Source: Prosthecobacter debontii (GTDB lineage: Bacteria > Verrucomicrobiota > Verrucomicrobiia > Verrucomicrobiales > Verrucomicrobiaceae). Taken from it: DNA of 64,000 nt. The notes beneath the pieces are model-generated. The model saw only the letters and a list, made by a program, of their open reading frames with translations, was not told where the DNA came from and searched no databases. This document shows positions 36,695 to 44,875 of this stretch, one piece after another. How positions within the stretch are numbered: position 1 is the first letter of the stretch; every line of letters starts with the position of its first letter. The DNA lies in contig CAMAQH010000004.1 in NCBI GenBank assembly GCA_945860295.1, positions 62,001 to 126,000 on the forward strand. The letters run 5' to 3'. The translations under genes were made by a program, and so were the position numbers.

Positions 36695-37165
36695 ATGAAA
36701 ACACAAACACCGACAAACCTGCTCATTCGCTCCAGTCTCGCCCTGACCCTGGCCTTCGCCGTTCTGACACCTCTCCTATCTCCATCTGCCGAGCCTGCCG
36801 ACGAGAAGAAGATGGACAGTCAAATGATGGAACACTGCGAGAAGATGAAGGAACAGAAGAAGGAGATGAAGGCCGACATGAAGGCTCAGGATGACGATCT
36901 CACCGCGCACGCGGCCAAGATGAACAGTGCTGCGGCTGACAAGAAGGTGGACGAGGTGGCCGCTCTGGTCACTCACATGCTGGAGCAACGAATCTCCATG
37001 GATGCGCGTAAAGCCAAGATGGAAGAGGAGATGATGGAACACATGATGAAACACATGAAAATGGGCAAAAAGTCCATGGCGAAGTGCCCCATGATGAAAG
37101 ACATGAAGGACATGGATCACAAACCAACCGATGCGGACAAAGAGCCAGCAGAGGCGAAGAAATAA
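36695..37165 (+). CDS. Exported Met/His-rich protein, probable copper binder
   Basis: The 156-residue protein has a Sec signal (residues 1 to about 32, ending SPSAEP) and a strongly helical, charged mature part. Met, His and Cys are concentrated at QMMEHCEKMKEQKKEMKADM and MMEHMMKHMKMGKKSMAKCP. Such Met/His clusters are typical of periplasmic copper(I) binders such as PcoE or CopA-type Met motifs; no named family is certain. It follows the sigma gene under a promoter-like block. A decayed paralog lies at 41153, directly before the copper ATPase gene. Confidence 0.7.
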   Translation: MKTQTPTNLLIRSSLALTLAFAVLTPLLSPSAEPADEKKMDSQMMEHCEKMKEQKKEMKADMKAQDDDLTAHAAKMNSAAADKKVDEVAALVTHMLEQRISMDARKAKMEEEMMEHMMKHMKMGKKSMAKCPMMKDMKDMDHKPTDADKEPAEAKK

Positions 37166-37182
37166 CCGCCGAGAAATTTAGA

Positions 37183-37238
37183 GGGGTTACTGCTTCGCTG
37201 GAGTTGTATTGGATGACCGCCTATTTTCAGGCGGTCAT
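37183..37238 (+). promoter_or_regulatory. Shared promoter-like block and hairpin, copy 3
   Basis: GGGGTT (37183-37188) and TGGAGTTG (37199-37206) are followed by a perfect hairpin ATGACCGCCT/AGGCGGTCAT (37213-37222, 37229-37238, 6-base loop). Spacings of 16 bases between the two blocks and 14 from the second block to the hairpin equal those in copy 1 at 34789. It lies 22 bases upstream of the small Cys-rich gene at 37260. It could also act as a terminator of the gene before it, though no T-run follows. Confidence 0.6.
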
Positions 37239-37259
37239 TAATACCAAAACAAACAACTC

Positions 37260-37526
37260 ATGAAACTCACCCTCGCTCTCCTCTCCAGCCTGCTCTTCGG
37301 AGTCGGCATTGCCCCCGCCGCTGATGCCAAAGACACCGGCGTGCCTGCCAGCTATCCGCTCAAGAAATGCATCATCTCAGACGAAGAACTTGGCGGGATG
37401 GGCAAGGCCTTCAAAGTGACCTATGAGGGCACAGATGTGTATCTGTGCTGCAAGTCCTGCCTGAAAGACTTTAATAAAGAACCTACCAAGTATGTGGCTC
37501 TGGTGAAGGCTGCAGTGAAAAAGTAA
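37260..37526 (+). CDS. Small exported metal-binding-like protein with CCKxC site
   Basis: The 88-residue protein has a Sec signal (MKLTLALLSSLLFGVGIAPAADA). The mature part contains YPLKKCIISDEELGGMGK and LCCKSCLKDFNKEP. The same frame of residues (YPLKxC, S, ELG, MGK, CCKxCxKxF, P-x-KY) recurs in the protein at 39716 and in the broken copy at 34496. It resembles the zinc/copper-binding YHS and TRASH-type domains, with Cys pairs placed to bind one metal ion. A periplasmic copper carrier is a reasonable inference. It is 48 bases upstream of the multicopper oxidase gene and probably cotranscribed. Confidence 0.7.
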   Translation: MKLTLALLSSLLFGVGIAPAADAKDTGVPASYPLKKCIISDEELGGMGKAFKVTYEGTDVYLCCKSCLKDFNKEPTKYVALVKAAVKK

Positions 37527-37573
37527 TCTTCAAAGCTCGTCTGAGCTTAGCGACGGCTTGCTCCAAGCGATCC

Positions 37574-39676
37574 ATGATCATGCACCTTCCCCTTGCCTTC
37601 ATCTTCTCGGCTCTACTGCTGCCTGCGGCAGTCTCAGCATGTGATGCCTGCAAAAAGAAATCGATCACCGGTCCGGTGGTTGAGTACGATCTCTACATCG
37701 CCGAGCAAACGGTCAGTCCGGCGGGAAAGAAGGTGCATGGATTCACCATCAATGGTGGCATCCCAGGGCCGACGCTGCGCTTCCGCGAGGGAGACTTCGC
37801 GCGCATCCGCGTGCACAATCAACTCAAGAGCGAGACGACCTCGACGCACTGGCACGGCCTGCTTTTGCCCAACGAACAGGATGGCGTGCCGCATGTGACC
37901 ACGCCGCCGATCCTGCCGGGAACGACGCACACCTTTGAGTTCGAGCTGCGGCACAGCGGCACTTATTGGTATCACTCGCACACCCATTTACAGGAGCAGA
38001 ATGGCATTTTTGGCAGCATCGTCATCACGCCTAAAGGCGGCGAGCCAGTGAAGGCGGATCGCGAGCAGATGCTGGTCTTCTCTGACTGGACGAACACCGA
38101 TCCCATGGAGGTCATGCGCATGTTGATGCGCGGCAGTGATTACTTCGGCCTCATGCGCAGAAACTCGCAGTCCATCCTCGGTGCCTGGCAGCGTGGCAAT
38201 TTGAAGGACTACTTTTCGCGCGAGTGGGATCGCATGATGCCGATGGACATCTCGGACGTGGGCTATCACGCCTTTCTCGTCAATGGACAGCGCCAGACGC
38301 GCATTGAGGGCGAACCCGGCGATCGCGTGCGACTGCGGATCGTGAATGCCTCGGCAGCGACTTATTTTTATTTGAACTCGTCTGCCGGACCGATGACCAT
38401 CGTGGCGGCTGATGGTCCTGCTGTGCAACCGGTGAAGGTAGATCGCTTCCTGATGGCCATCGCGGAGACCTATGATGTGATCGTCACCATTCCCGCCAGC
38501 GGTCAGTATGAGCTGCGTGCCACGGCCCAGGATGGCAGTGGTCATGTTTCTGCCGCCTTTGGTTCGGGCGAGCTGCATACCGCCACAGATCCGCCGAAGC
38601 CCAATCTTTATCAGATGGACGAGATGCTAAACCTCGCGCTGGAAGAGCAGGAAGACGATGTGCGTGCCTCATTGAAGCTGCCACGGCCAGGATCGCCGTA
38701 TCGCGTGCTGCGGTCGGTGAAGGACACCACTTTGCCTGCAAAGCTGCCACGTCGGAAAATCACGATGCATCTCACGGGCGACATGAATCGCTATGTCTGG
38801 TCCTTTGATGGCAAGACCATCGCGCAGGAGCCCTATGTGATGATCAAGCAAGGCGAAATCATCGAGTTGGAACTCAGCAACGACACGATGATGCATCACC
38901 CGATTCATCTGCACGGGCACTTCTTCCGCCTGCTCATGGGTAATGGCGCGCGCTCACCGCTGAAGCACACCGTCGATGTCCCGCCGATGAGCAAGCGTAC
39001 GGTCGAGTTCGAGGCGAATGAAGCGAAGGACTGGATGTTCCACTGCCACATTCTTTATCACATGATGAGCGGCATGGCCCGCGTGTTCCGCTATGAAGAT
39101 GAGGTCGCCGCCGCGCCACCAGCTGTCTCAAAGCCGGTGGATCACAGCCTTCATCACGCCACCGGTCTCGGAGAGCACAACCACGACATGGCCTATGTCT
39201 GGGGCGCGGCCTCGATCCAGTCACACATGAGCGAAGGGCTGCTCACCTGGATGAATCCGAAGAACGATCTCCTGCTCTCCTGGGAAGTCGGCTGGCAGGG
39301 CGTGGACAATCCTGAATACGAGATCGACGCGCTCTACCAGCGCTACTTCAACGCCAATTTCCAGGCCTTCATCGGCGGTCGCTTCACCAATGATGCCGAT
39401 GCCGAGAACCGTGCTGTCGCTGGCATCAACTACCGCCTGCCGCTCATGGTCTGGGCCAATGTCAGTCTCGACAGTGAAGGCGATGCGCGCTTCACGCTCG
39501 CCAAGCGTTTCCAGCTCACGCCACGTCTCGGCGTCTGGGGTCGCGTGGAGTATGACACGAACACCCGCTGGGAGTGGACCACTGGCGCGGACTTTACTCT
39601 CACACGCAGCATCTCGATCATCGCCCAGTATCACTCGCAGTTTGGCCTCGGTGCCGGAGTCCTCATCCGCTTTTGA
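37574..39676 (+). CDS. Multicopper oxidase fused to a CopB-like outer-membrane barrel domain
   Basis: The 700-residue protein has a signal ending AAVSAC, a good lipobox, so it may be lipid-anchored at Cys23. Residues about 30-520 are a CopA-type multicopper oxidase with all four copper motifs: THWHGLLLP, YWYHSHTHLQEQ, HHPIHLHGHFF and MFHCHILYHMMSGM, including the Cys and axial Met of the type 1 site. After a His-rich linker, residues about 539-700 form a CopB-like barrel segment with alternating strands, ending GLGAGVLIRF with a terminal Phe typical of outer-membrane proteins. In other bacteria CopA and CopB are separate. Cu(I) oxidation in the periplasm is the expected role. Confidence 0.85.
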   Translation: MIMHLPLAFIFSALLLPAAVSACDACKKKSITGPVVEYDLYIAEQTVSPAGKKVHGFTINGGIPGPTLRFREGDFARIRVHNQLKSETTSTHWHGLLLPNEQDGVPHVTTPPILPGTTHTFEFELRHSGTYWYHSHTHLQEQNGIFGSIVITPKGGEPVKADREQMLVFSDWTNTDPMEVMRMLMRGSDYFGLMRRNSQSILGAWQRGNLKDYFSREWDRMMPMDISDVGYHAFLVNGQRQTRIEGEPGDRVRLRIVNASAATYFYLNSSAGPMTIVAADGPAVQPVKVDRFLMAIAETYDVIVTIPASGQYELRATAQDGSGHVSAAFGSGELHTATDPPKPNLYQMDEMLNLALEEQEDDVRASLKLPRPGSPYRVLRSVKDTTLPAKLPRRKITMHLTGDMNRYVWSFDGKTIAQEPYVMIKQGEIIELELSNDTMMHHPIHLHGHFFRLLMGNGARSPLKHTVDVPPMSKRTVEFEANEAKDWMFHCHILYHMMSGMARVFRYEDEVAAAPPAVSKPVDHSLHHATGLGEHNHDMAYVWGAASIQSHMSEGLLTWMNPKNDLLLSWEVGWQGVDNPEYEIDALYQRYFNANFQAFIGGRFTNDADAENRAVAGINYRLPLMVWANVSLDSEGDARFTLAKRFQLTPRLGVWGRVEYDTNTRWEWTTGADFTLTRSISIIAQYHSQFGLGAGVLIRF

Positions 39677-39715
39677 TGGAATCATTCATAACCAAAACCC
39701 CAAACGACACACACC

Positions 39716-39952
39716 ATGAAAACTAAACTCACCACCCTTCTCATCACTGCCCTCCTCGGTCTCAGCCTCAGTGCTGCGGACGTGAAGCCTTATCCGCTCA
39801 AGAACTGCCTCGTCAGTGGCAATGAACTCGGCACGATGGGCAAACCCATCACCAAGGTTTACGACAACCAGGAGATCAAATTTTGCTGCAAGCCCTGCAT
39901 CAAGAAGTTTGAAGCGAATCCGGCGAAGTATCTCGGCAAGCTGCCGAAGTAA
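39716..39952 (+). CDS. Small exported metal-binding-like protein with CCKxC site, second copy
   Basis: The 78-residue protein has a Sec signal (MKTKLTTLLITALLGLSLSA). The mature sequence runs YPLKNCLVSGNELGTMGK and FCCKPCIKKFEANPAKY, sharing the residue frame of the protein at 37260. It likely binds one copper or similar ion through its Cys set. It follows the oxidase-barrel gene by 39 bases and is the intact parent-type of the broken copy at 34496. Its family resembles YHS/TRASH domains, but the match is by pattern only. Confidence 0.7.
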   Translation: MKTKLTTLLITALLGLSLSAADVKPYPLKNCLVSGNELGTMGKPITKVYDNQEIKFCCKPCIKKFEANPAKYLGKLPK

Positions 39953-39985
39953 GACCATACCCAATGGCAACGTCACTTCGGTATT

Positions 39986-41095
39986 ATGAAATTCGTCCTT
40001 CTCCTGTGTATCTTCTTGGCTGCCACCATGCACGCGCAGGTACAGGTCGAGTCTCTCCCAGAGCTGGGAATGCAGCCGCAGGTTGTGGCGACTGCCGCAG
40101 GCGTGGTGCATCTGGTTTATCTCAAGGGCGATCCCAAGGCCTGTGACATCCGCTACACGATACGCCGAGCGGATGGCGTTGATTGGGCAGCGCCGATCAT
40201 GGTGAATAGTGAACCGCATTCAGCCATTGCCGCTGGCACGATTCGCGGCGCGCAAATCGCGCTGGGGAAAGACGGCAGCGTGCAAGTCATCTGGAATGGC
40301 AACACCGGCGGCAAGAAAGAGATGATGATGCGCGCGCCGCTGCTCCATGCACGACTCCAGTCCGGAGCGAAGGCCTTCAGTCCGCAGCAAAACCTGATGG
40401 GCGGGACCACCGCACTCGATGGCGGGGCCTCCATCGCCGCCAATGAACAAGGCCACATCAGCGTCGTCTGGCACGCCGCACCTGCCGGTGCGACAGGAGA
40501 AGCCGCGCGCATCGTCTATGCGCGCTATTCCACCGATGACGGCGGCACATTCTCCCCGCCGACGCCGCTTAATGCCAAGCAGCCCGGCGTCTGTGCCTGC
40601 TGCTCACTTCGCGCTCATTTGTCCGCCGATAACACGCTGGCCGTGATCTATCGCGCTGCCACGACGCCGACATCACGCGGCATGACACTGCTCACCAGCA
40701 AAGCCGGACGCAGCACTTTAACGAAGCTCGACGATTGGCAAATAGCCATGTGTCCCATGAGCAGCGCCAGTCTGATGCCTGCCGCGCAAACGCTGCGTGC
40801 TGCATGGGAAAATGACGGGCAAATCATCACCGGCCTCATGGGCGCTTCCACCAGCACTGCACAGCAAATCGGGCCAAAGAATGCTAAGCATCCCGTTCTG
40901 GCACAGAACGCGAAAGGTCAGACGGTCATCGCCAGCATCATCGGCTCCGGCTGGTCAAAGGCTGGCACACTGCATTGGGATCTGCTCGATCCACAGGGCA
41001 GCGTTATTGATTCCGGCGATGGTGAAAAGCTGCCTGTCTGGAGCTACGCCGCAGTGTATGTGCGGCCTGCTGGCAGCTTTGTTATTCTGCGGTGA
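39986..41095 (+). CDS. Secreted sialidase-like (BNR) beta-propeller protein
   Basis: The 369-residue protein has a short Sec signal (MKFVLLLCIFLAATMHA) and repeated Asp-box-like strands (YARYSTDDGGTFSPP, about residues 178-192) typical of BNR/sialidase propellers. An unusual Cys cluster, GVCACCSLRAH (about 202), sits on a blade loop and could bind metal. The catalytic Arg triad of sialidases is not evident, so a binding or scaffold role is more likely. It lies 33 bases after the small Cys-rich gene in the copper locus. Its link to copper is inferred only from position and the Cys cluster. Confidence 0.65.
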   Translation: MKFVLLLCIFLAATMHAQVQVESLPELGMQPQVVATAAGVVHLVYLKGDPKACDIRYTIRRADGVDWAAPIMVNSEPHSAIAAGTIRGAQIALGKDGSVQVIWNGNTGGKKEMMMRAPLLHARLQSGAKAFSPQQNLMGGTTALDGGASIAANEQGHISVVWHAAPAGATGEAARIVYARYSTDDGGTFSPPTPLNAKQPGVCACCSLRAHLSADNTLAVIYRAATTPTSRGMTLLTSKAGRSTLTKLDDWQIAMCPMSSASLMPAAQTLRAAWENDGQIITGLMGASTSTAQQIGPKNAKHPVLAQNAKGQTVIASIIGSGWSKAGTLHWDLLDPQGSVIDSGDGEKLPVWSYAAVYVRPAGSFVILR

Positions 41096-41152
41096 TCCAA
41101 GGTAGGGTTGTGCCCCATGGTGAGACTGCGCAAGGCTGAGCACCATGAGCGC

Positions 41153-41566
41153 ATGAAAAACCAACCGCGCACAAACCTGATCCCTTGTTCATGCCTCGCC
41201 CTGATCTTGGCGCTGGCGATCATGTCACCAGTCCAATCGCCATCAGCCGAGCCTGCAGAGGAGCAAAAGATGTGCGTGCTGGCCTCAGCCCTCACTCAGA
41301 TGGCGGCACAGCCGACGGACGTGAAAACGCCAAAAACAAAAGAGAATGCGGCAATGATGAAGCGGATGGCCAAGCCAACGGCTGATCTCGAGAAAGGGCC
41401 TTATGAAACGAGGAAGCTGATATCGATGCGCCAAAGTGACCGTGCCCTTTTTGGCCCTGGTGAAGGTGGCGTAGAAGTCACAAGCAGCCTATTCTTTGAT
41501 GCCGAGCGAATGGGAGATCCCAACACAAATCCAGCTGTGGCTCTCCAACTTTATGTCATCTCCTAA
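41153..41566 (+). pseudogene. Decayed paralog of the Met/His-rich exported protein
   Basis: From ATG 41153 the first 45 residues follow the protein at 36695 closely: NQPRTNLIPCSCLALILALA and SPSAEPAEEQKM against TQTPTNLLIRSSLALTLAFA and SPSAEPADEKKM. After that the Met/His clusters are gone (only MMKRM remains) and the C-terminal third reads like untranslated sequence that overlaps the ATPase start by 14 bases. The region upstream (41105-41125) also resembles promoter copy 2. The frame is open, so a shortened protein could still be made, but loss of the metal sites suggests decay. Confidence 0.5.
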
Positions 41567-43865
41567 ACATTCCTGCTGCCAGCACCACGGACACTCGGCT
41601 GATGAAGAGGTGAAGCCGTCTTCTGGTGCGAAGTATTTCTGCCCGATGTGTTCTGGCGTGGAGTCGGACAAGGCGGGTGCGTGCCCAAAATGCGGCATGG
41701 CTTTGGAGCGCAATCCGGCCTGGAAGCCGTCGGCGAAGACGATCTACACCTGCCCGATGCATCCCGAGGTGCAGCAGGATCATCCGGGCACATGCCCGAA
41801 GTGCGGCATGGCCCTGGAGCTGATGCCTGCGACGGAGACCGATGATGCCGAAGATGACGCCGAACTCCGCGACATGACGCGGCGATTCAAAGTAAGCGCG
41901 CTGCTGACGCTGCCGGTGTTTGTCACGGCGATGGCGCATATTGTGCCCGCGTGGAGTCATGCGGAGTGGGCGAATGGCATGGCTACACGCTGGATGCAGT
42001 TTGTGCTCGCGACGCCGGTGGTGCTGTGGGCTGGCTGGCCGTTCTTTGTGCGGGCGTGGCAGTCGTTACTGCATCGCAGCATGAACATGTTCACGCTGAT
42101 CGCTCTGGGTGTAGGCTCGGCGTATGCGTTCAGTGTCGCGGCCATTTTGGCACCGGGATGGTTCCCTAAATCCCTCGGGGACATGCATGGTCAGATGCCT
42201 TTGTACTTTGAAGCGGCGGCGGTGATCATCGTGCTGGTGCTGCTCGGTCAGGTGCTGGAGTTGCGGGCACGAGCACGCACGGGCAGTGCGATCCAGGAAC
42301 TGCTCGGCCTTCAGCCAAAGACAGCGCGACTCGTCACAACCGAGGGCGATGTGGATGTTGCGCTCGATGCCGTGCAGGTGGGCCAGCGTCTGCGCGTGCG
42401 TCCGGGTGAAAAGATTCCTGTCGATGGCGTGGTGATCGATGGCAGCAGCCATGTGGATGAATCTATGCTCACCGGCGAACCCGATCCCGTGGAGAAATCT
42501 GCCGAAGCCCAAGTGACGGGCGGCACGCTGAATCAACACGGCAGTCTCGTGGTGCGGGCCGAGCGCGTGGGCGCGGACACCATGCTGGCGCAGATCGTCC
42601 AGCTTGTCGGGCAGGCGCAGCGTAGTCGTGCGCCGATCCAGGCGCTTGCGGACAAAGTGGCGGCGTGGTTTGTGCCTGCCGTGCTGGTCGCGGCGGCAGT
42701 GACTTTTGGGCTGTGGTTGTGGTTCTGGCCGGAACCTGCGTTGGCGTATGCCATTGCCAATGCGGTCGCTGTTTTGATCATCGCCTGTCCCTGTGCGCTT
42801 GGCCTTGCCACACCGATGAGCGTGATGGTCGGCATCGGTCGCGGAGCGAAGATGGGCGTGCTGATCCGTCAGGCGGAAGCCATCGAGAAGCTGGCCGCGC
42901 TGAACACGCTGGCTGTGGACAAGACCGGCACGCTCACGCTCGGCAAACCCGAAGTGACCGAGATTCTCCTCTCACCGCAGAGCCAGCTCAGCATCGACGA
43001 GGCGCTTCGTTTTGCCGCAGCGCTGGAGCGTCACAGCGAGCATCCACTGGCCTATGCAGTCATCCATGCGGCAGAGAAAAAGAAGCTCGCTTTGCCTGAC
43101 GTGCCCGACTTCCAAGCCAAGCCCGCAGCGGGTGTCAGCGGTAAGGTGGATGGCAAAGCGGTGATGGTGGGTAAAGCGGACTTCCTGCGCGAGCAAGGCA
43201 TCGAAAACCTCGCGACACTCGAAGCGCTCGCTGAGCCACATCAAAGCGACGGCAAGTCGGCCATCTTCCTCGCCGTGGATCGTCGGGCGGTGGCCGTCAT
43301 CGTCGTCAGCGATCCCATCAAGGCGACGACACCCGAAGCGCTGGCTCAACTTCGCGCGCTCGGCATCTCCGTGGTCATGCTCACGGGTGACAATGAACGC
43401 ACCGCGAAGCGCATCGCGAGCGCGCTGGGCATCGAGCGCTTCCACGCCGGTGTCACACCGCAGGAGAAGCACACCTTCATCACCCAGATGAAGAAGCCCG
43501 GTGCCGTCGTCGGTATGGCGGGTGATGGCATCAATGATGCGCCCGCTTTGGCCGAAGCCGATGTCGGCATCGCCATGGGCACCGGCACGGACATCGCGAT
43601 GGAGACCGCACCTGTCACGCTCGTGCGTGGCGACCTGCGCGGCATCGTCCATGCGATTCAGCTTGGCCGCGCGATGATGCGCAACATCCGGCAGAACCTG
43701 CTCTTCGCCTTCCTCTACAACGCGCTCGGCATCCCCATCGCGGCGGGCATTTTGTATCCCTGGCTCGGCATGCTACTCAGCCCCATGATCGCCGGTGCGG
43801 CGATGAGTTTGAGCTCCGTCTCCGTCATCGCCAATGCGCTACGGCTGCGCCACATGCGGCTTTGA
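41553..43865 (+). CDS. Copper-translocating P1B-type ATPase
   Basis: From ATG 41553 the protein is 770 residues. It begins with a His/Cys-rich stretch ([17 protein letters not shown]) and two tandem heavy-metal-binding domains, [10 protein letters not shown] and [10 protein letters not shown], each ending CPKCGMALE, instead of the usual CxxC HMA domains. The membrane core holds the CPC motif in [12 protein letters not shown], the phosphorylation site DKTGTLT and the hinge [10 protein letters not shown], with eight predicted helices. It should export Cu(I) from the cytoplasm, working with the periplasmic oxidase and binders upstream. The start was chosen because a longer frame overlaps the decayed gene at 41153. 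Confidence 0.93.
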   Translation: MSSPKHSCCQHHGHSADEEVKPSSGAKYFCPMCSGVESDKAGACPKCGMALERNPAWKPSAKTIYTCPMHPEVQQDHPGTCPKCGMALELMPATETDDAEDDAELRDMTRRFKVSALLTLPVFVTAMAHIVPAWSHAEWANGMATRWMQFVLATPVVLWAGWPFFVRAWQSLLHRSMNMFTLIALGVGSAYAFSVAAILAPGWFPKSLGDMHGQMPLYFEAAAVIIVLVLLGQVLELRARARTGSAIQELLGLQPKTARLVTTEGDVDVALDAVQVGQRLRVRPGEKIPVDGVVIDGSSHVDESMLTGEPDPVEKSAEAQVTGGTLNQHGSLVVRAERVGADTMLAQIVQLVGQAQRSRAPIQALADKVAAWFVPAVLVAAAVTFGLWLWFWPEPALAYAIANAVAVLIIACPCALGLATPMSVMVGIGRGAKMGVLIRQAEAIEKLAALNTLAVDKTGTLTLGKPEVTEILLSPQSQLSIDEALRFAAALERHSEHPLAYAVIHAAEKKKLALPDVPDFQAKPAAGVSGKVDGKAVMVGKADFLREQGIENLATLEALAEPHQSDGKSAIFLAVDRRAVAVIVVSDPIKATTPEALAQLRALGISVVMLTGDNERTAKRIASALGIERFHAGVTPQEKHTFITQMKKPGAVVGMAGDGINDAPALAEADVGIAMGTGTDIAMETAPVTLVRGDLRGIVHAIQLGRAMMRNIRQNLLFAFLYNALGIPIAAGILYPWLGMLLSPMIAGAAMSLSSVSVIANALRLRHMRL

Positions 43866-43871
43866 TCAGGC

Positions 43872-44780
43872 TCAGCGATTTTGAAACTGGCCGCTGCCGT
43901 TCTGCTTGAAGTAATCGTCACGCATTTTGCGCAACTCTTGGAGACGAGCAGCGCTGGAGGTGGCGTCCTGCACCTTTTGCTGCTGCTGGGCACGGACAAA
44001 GTTGTTGTTGGCTCCGAGTGAGCGCCATGGACCCGGCGACACTTCATTGACATCGACAAAACGCCAACTGCATTTGCCACTGCTGGACATGCCGAGGTAG
44101 TCGCGGACGGCGGGGGAAATATCCAGACCCGATCCTTTGTTGCTCGTGTTCTTCGGGCGGGCATTGCCGAAGACGTATTCGTGATCGTCAGTCACAAAGG
44201 GGCCGCAGTCCTCCCACTGTGCGTAGCAAACGCGATTGCCATAACGGATGGCCAGCCAAGTCCCACGCAGCACAGTCTTGCCGGAGCGGGTGAACTTTTC
44301 TTTGAACCACGGGATCACGCGCTCCGCCTCAGGCTTGTGCGAGTTGTAGTCGATGCAGTCATTGTACGGCAGCGCGATGTAGAAAGGATTCAGCCCTGGT
44401 GTGAAAGTAAGCGGGCAATAGTTCGACCCGCGTTTGTTCGCATCAGGATCATCGTAGCCGCCGAAGTTTTTTTCCCATTCGGTGTCCCATGAACTCATGT
44501 TGTTCGGCGTGGGATTATTTTCCGTTGGCTGCTCACCCACCCAAAAGACTGTGGCCACAATGTCTGTCCTCCAGGGATACTTGGCATAACCCAAGCGTGG
44601 CATGGTCGGGCTATTGACTCGCGGAACCACGATCGTCGGCGAGCTGGCCTTTCCCCGCGTAGCGGCGGCAGCGCCAGTGGCGGTCACCTTTGGCAGTGAC
44701 TGCGCCATGCCCATGCCAACGAGCGCAAGGACGAATCCGGGCAGCAGAAGATGGAAGCATTGAGGGCGGGGGGCAAACAT
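43872..44780 (-). CDS. Secreted protein with possible double-psi beta-barrel
   Basis: The 302-residue protein has a Sec signal (about residues 1-27) and a mature part with few family clues. A central region includes WEDCGPFVTDDHEYVFG and later GSGLDISPAVRDYLGM. This resembles the D-x-G-P and L-D-L-S-x-x-A elements of RlpA-like double-psi barrels; the resemblance is weak. The C-terminal 45 residues are helical and Gln-rich (VRAQQQQKVQDATSS). It converges with the copper ATPase gene (6-base gap) and is the last minus-strand gene after the suf operon, 95 bases downstream of sufD. Confidence 0.6.
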   Translation of the reverse strand: MFAPRPQCFHLLLPGFVLALVGMGMAQSLPKVTATGAAAATRGKASSPTIVVPRVNSPTMPRLGYAKYPWRTDIVATVFWVGEQPTENNPTPNNMSSWDTEWEKNFGGYDDPDANKRGSNYCPLTFTPGLNPFYIALPYNDCIDYNSHKPEAERVIPWFKEKFTRSGKTVLRGTWLAIRYGNRVCYAQWEDCGPFVTDDHEYVFGNARPKNTSNKGSGLDISPAVRDYLGMSSSGKCSWRFVDVNEVSPGPWRSLGANNNFVRAQQQQKVQDATSSAARLQELRKMRDDYFKQNGSGQFQNR

Positions 44781-44875
44781 GCTGGCGGGGAGGGCAGGGC
44801 CAGAAAAGTATCAGAGCCCTGGGGCGCTAGGCAATTTTTAAAATTCGATGACCCATAGCCGTGTTCAACTGACGA

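Noticed and set aside
42972-43652. Minus-strand open frame of 226 codons
   Set aside because: Antisense to the phosphorylation and hinge domains of the copper ATPase.
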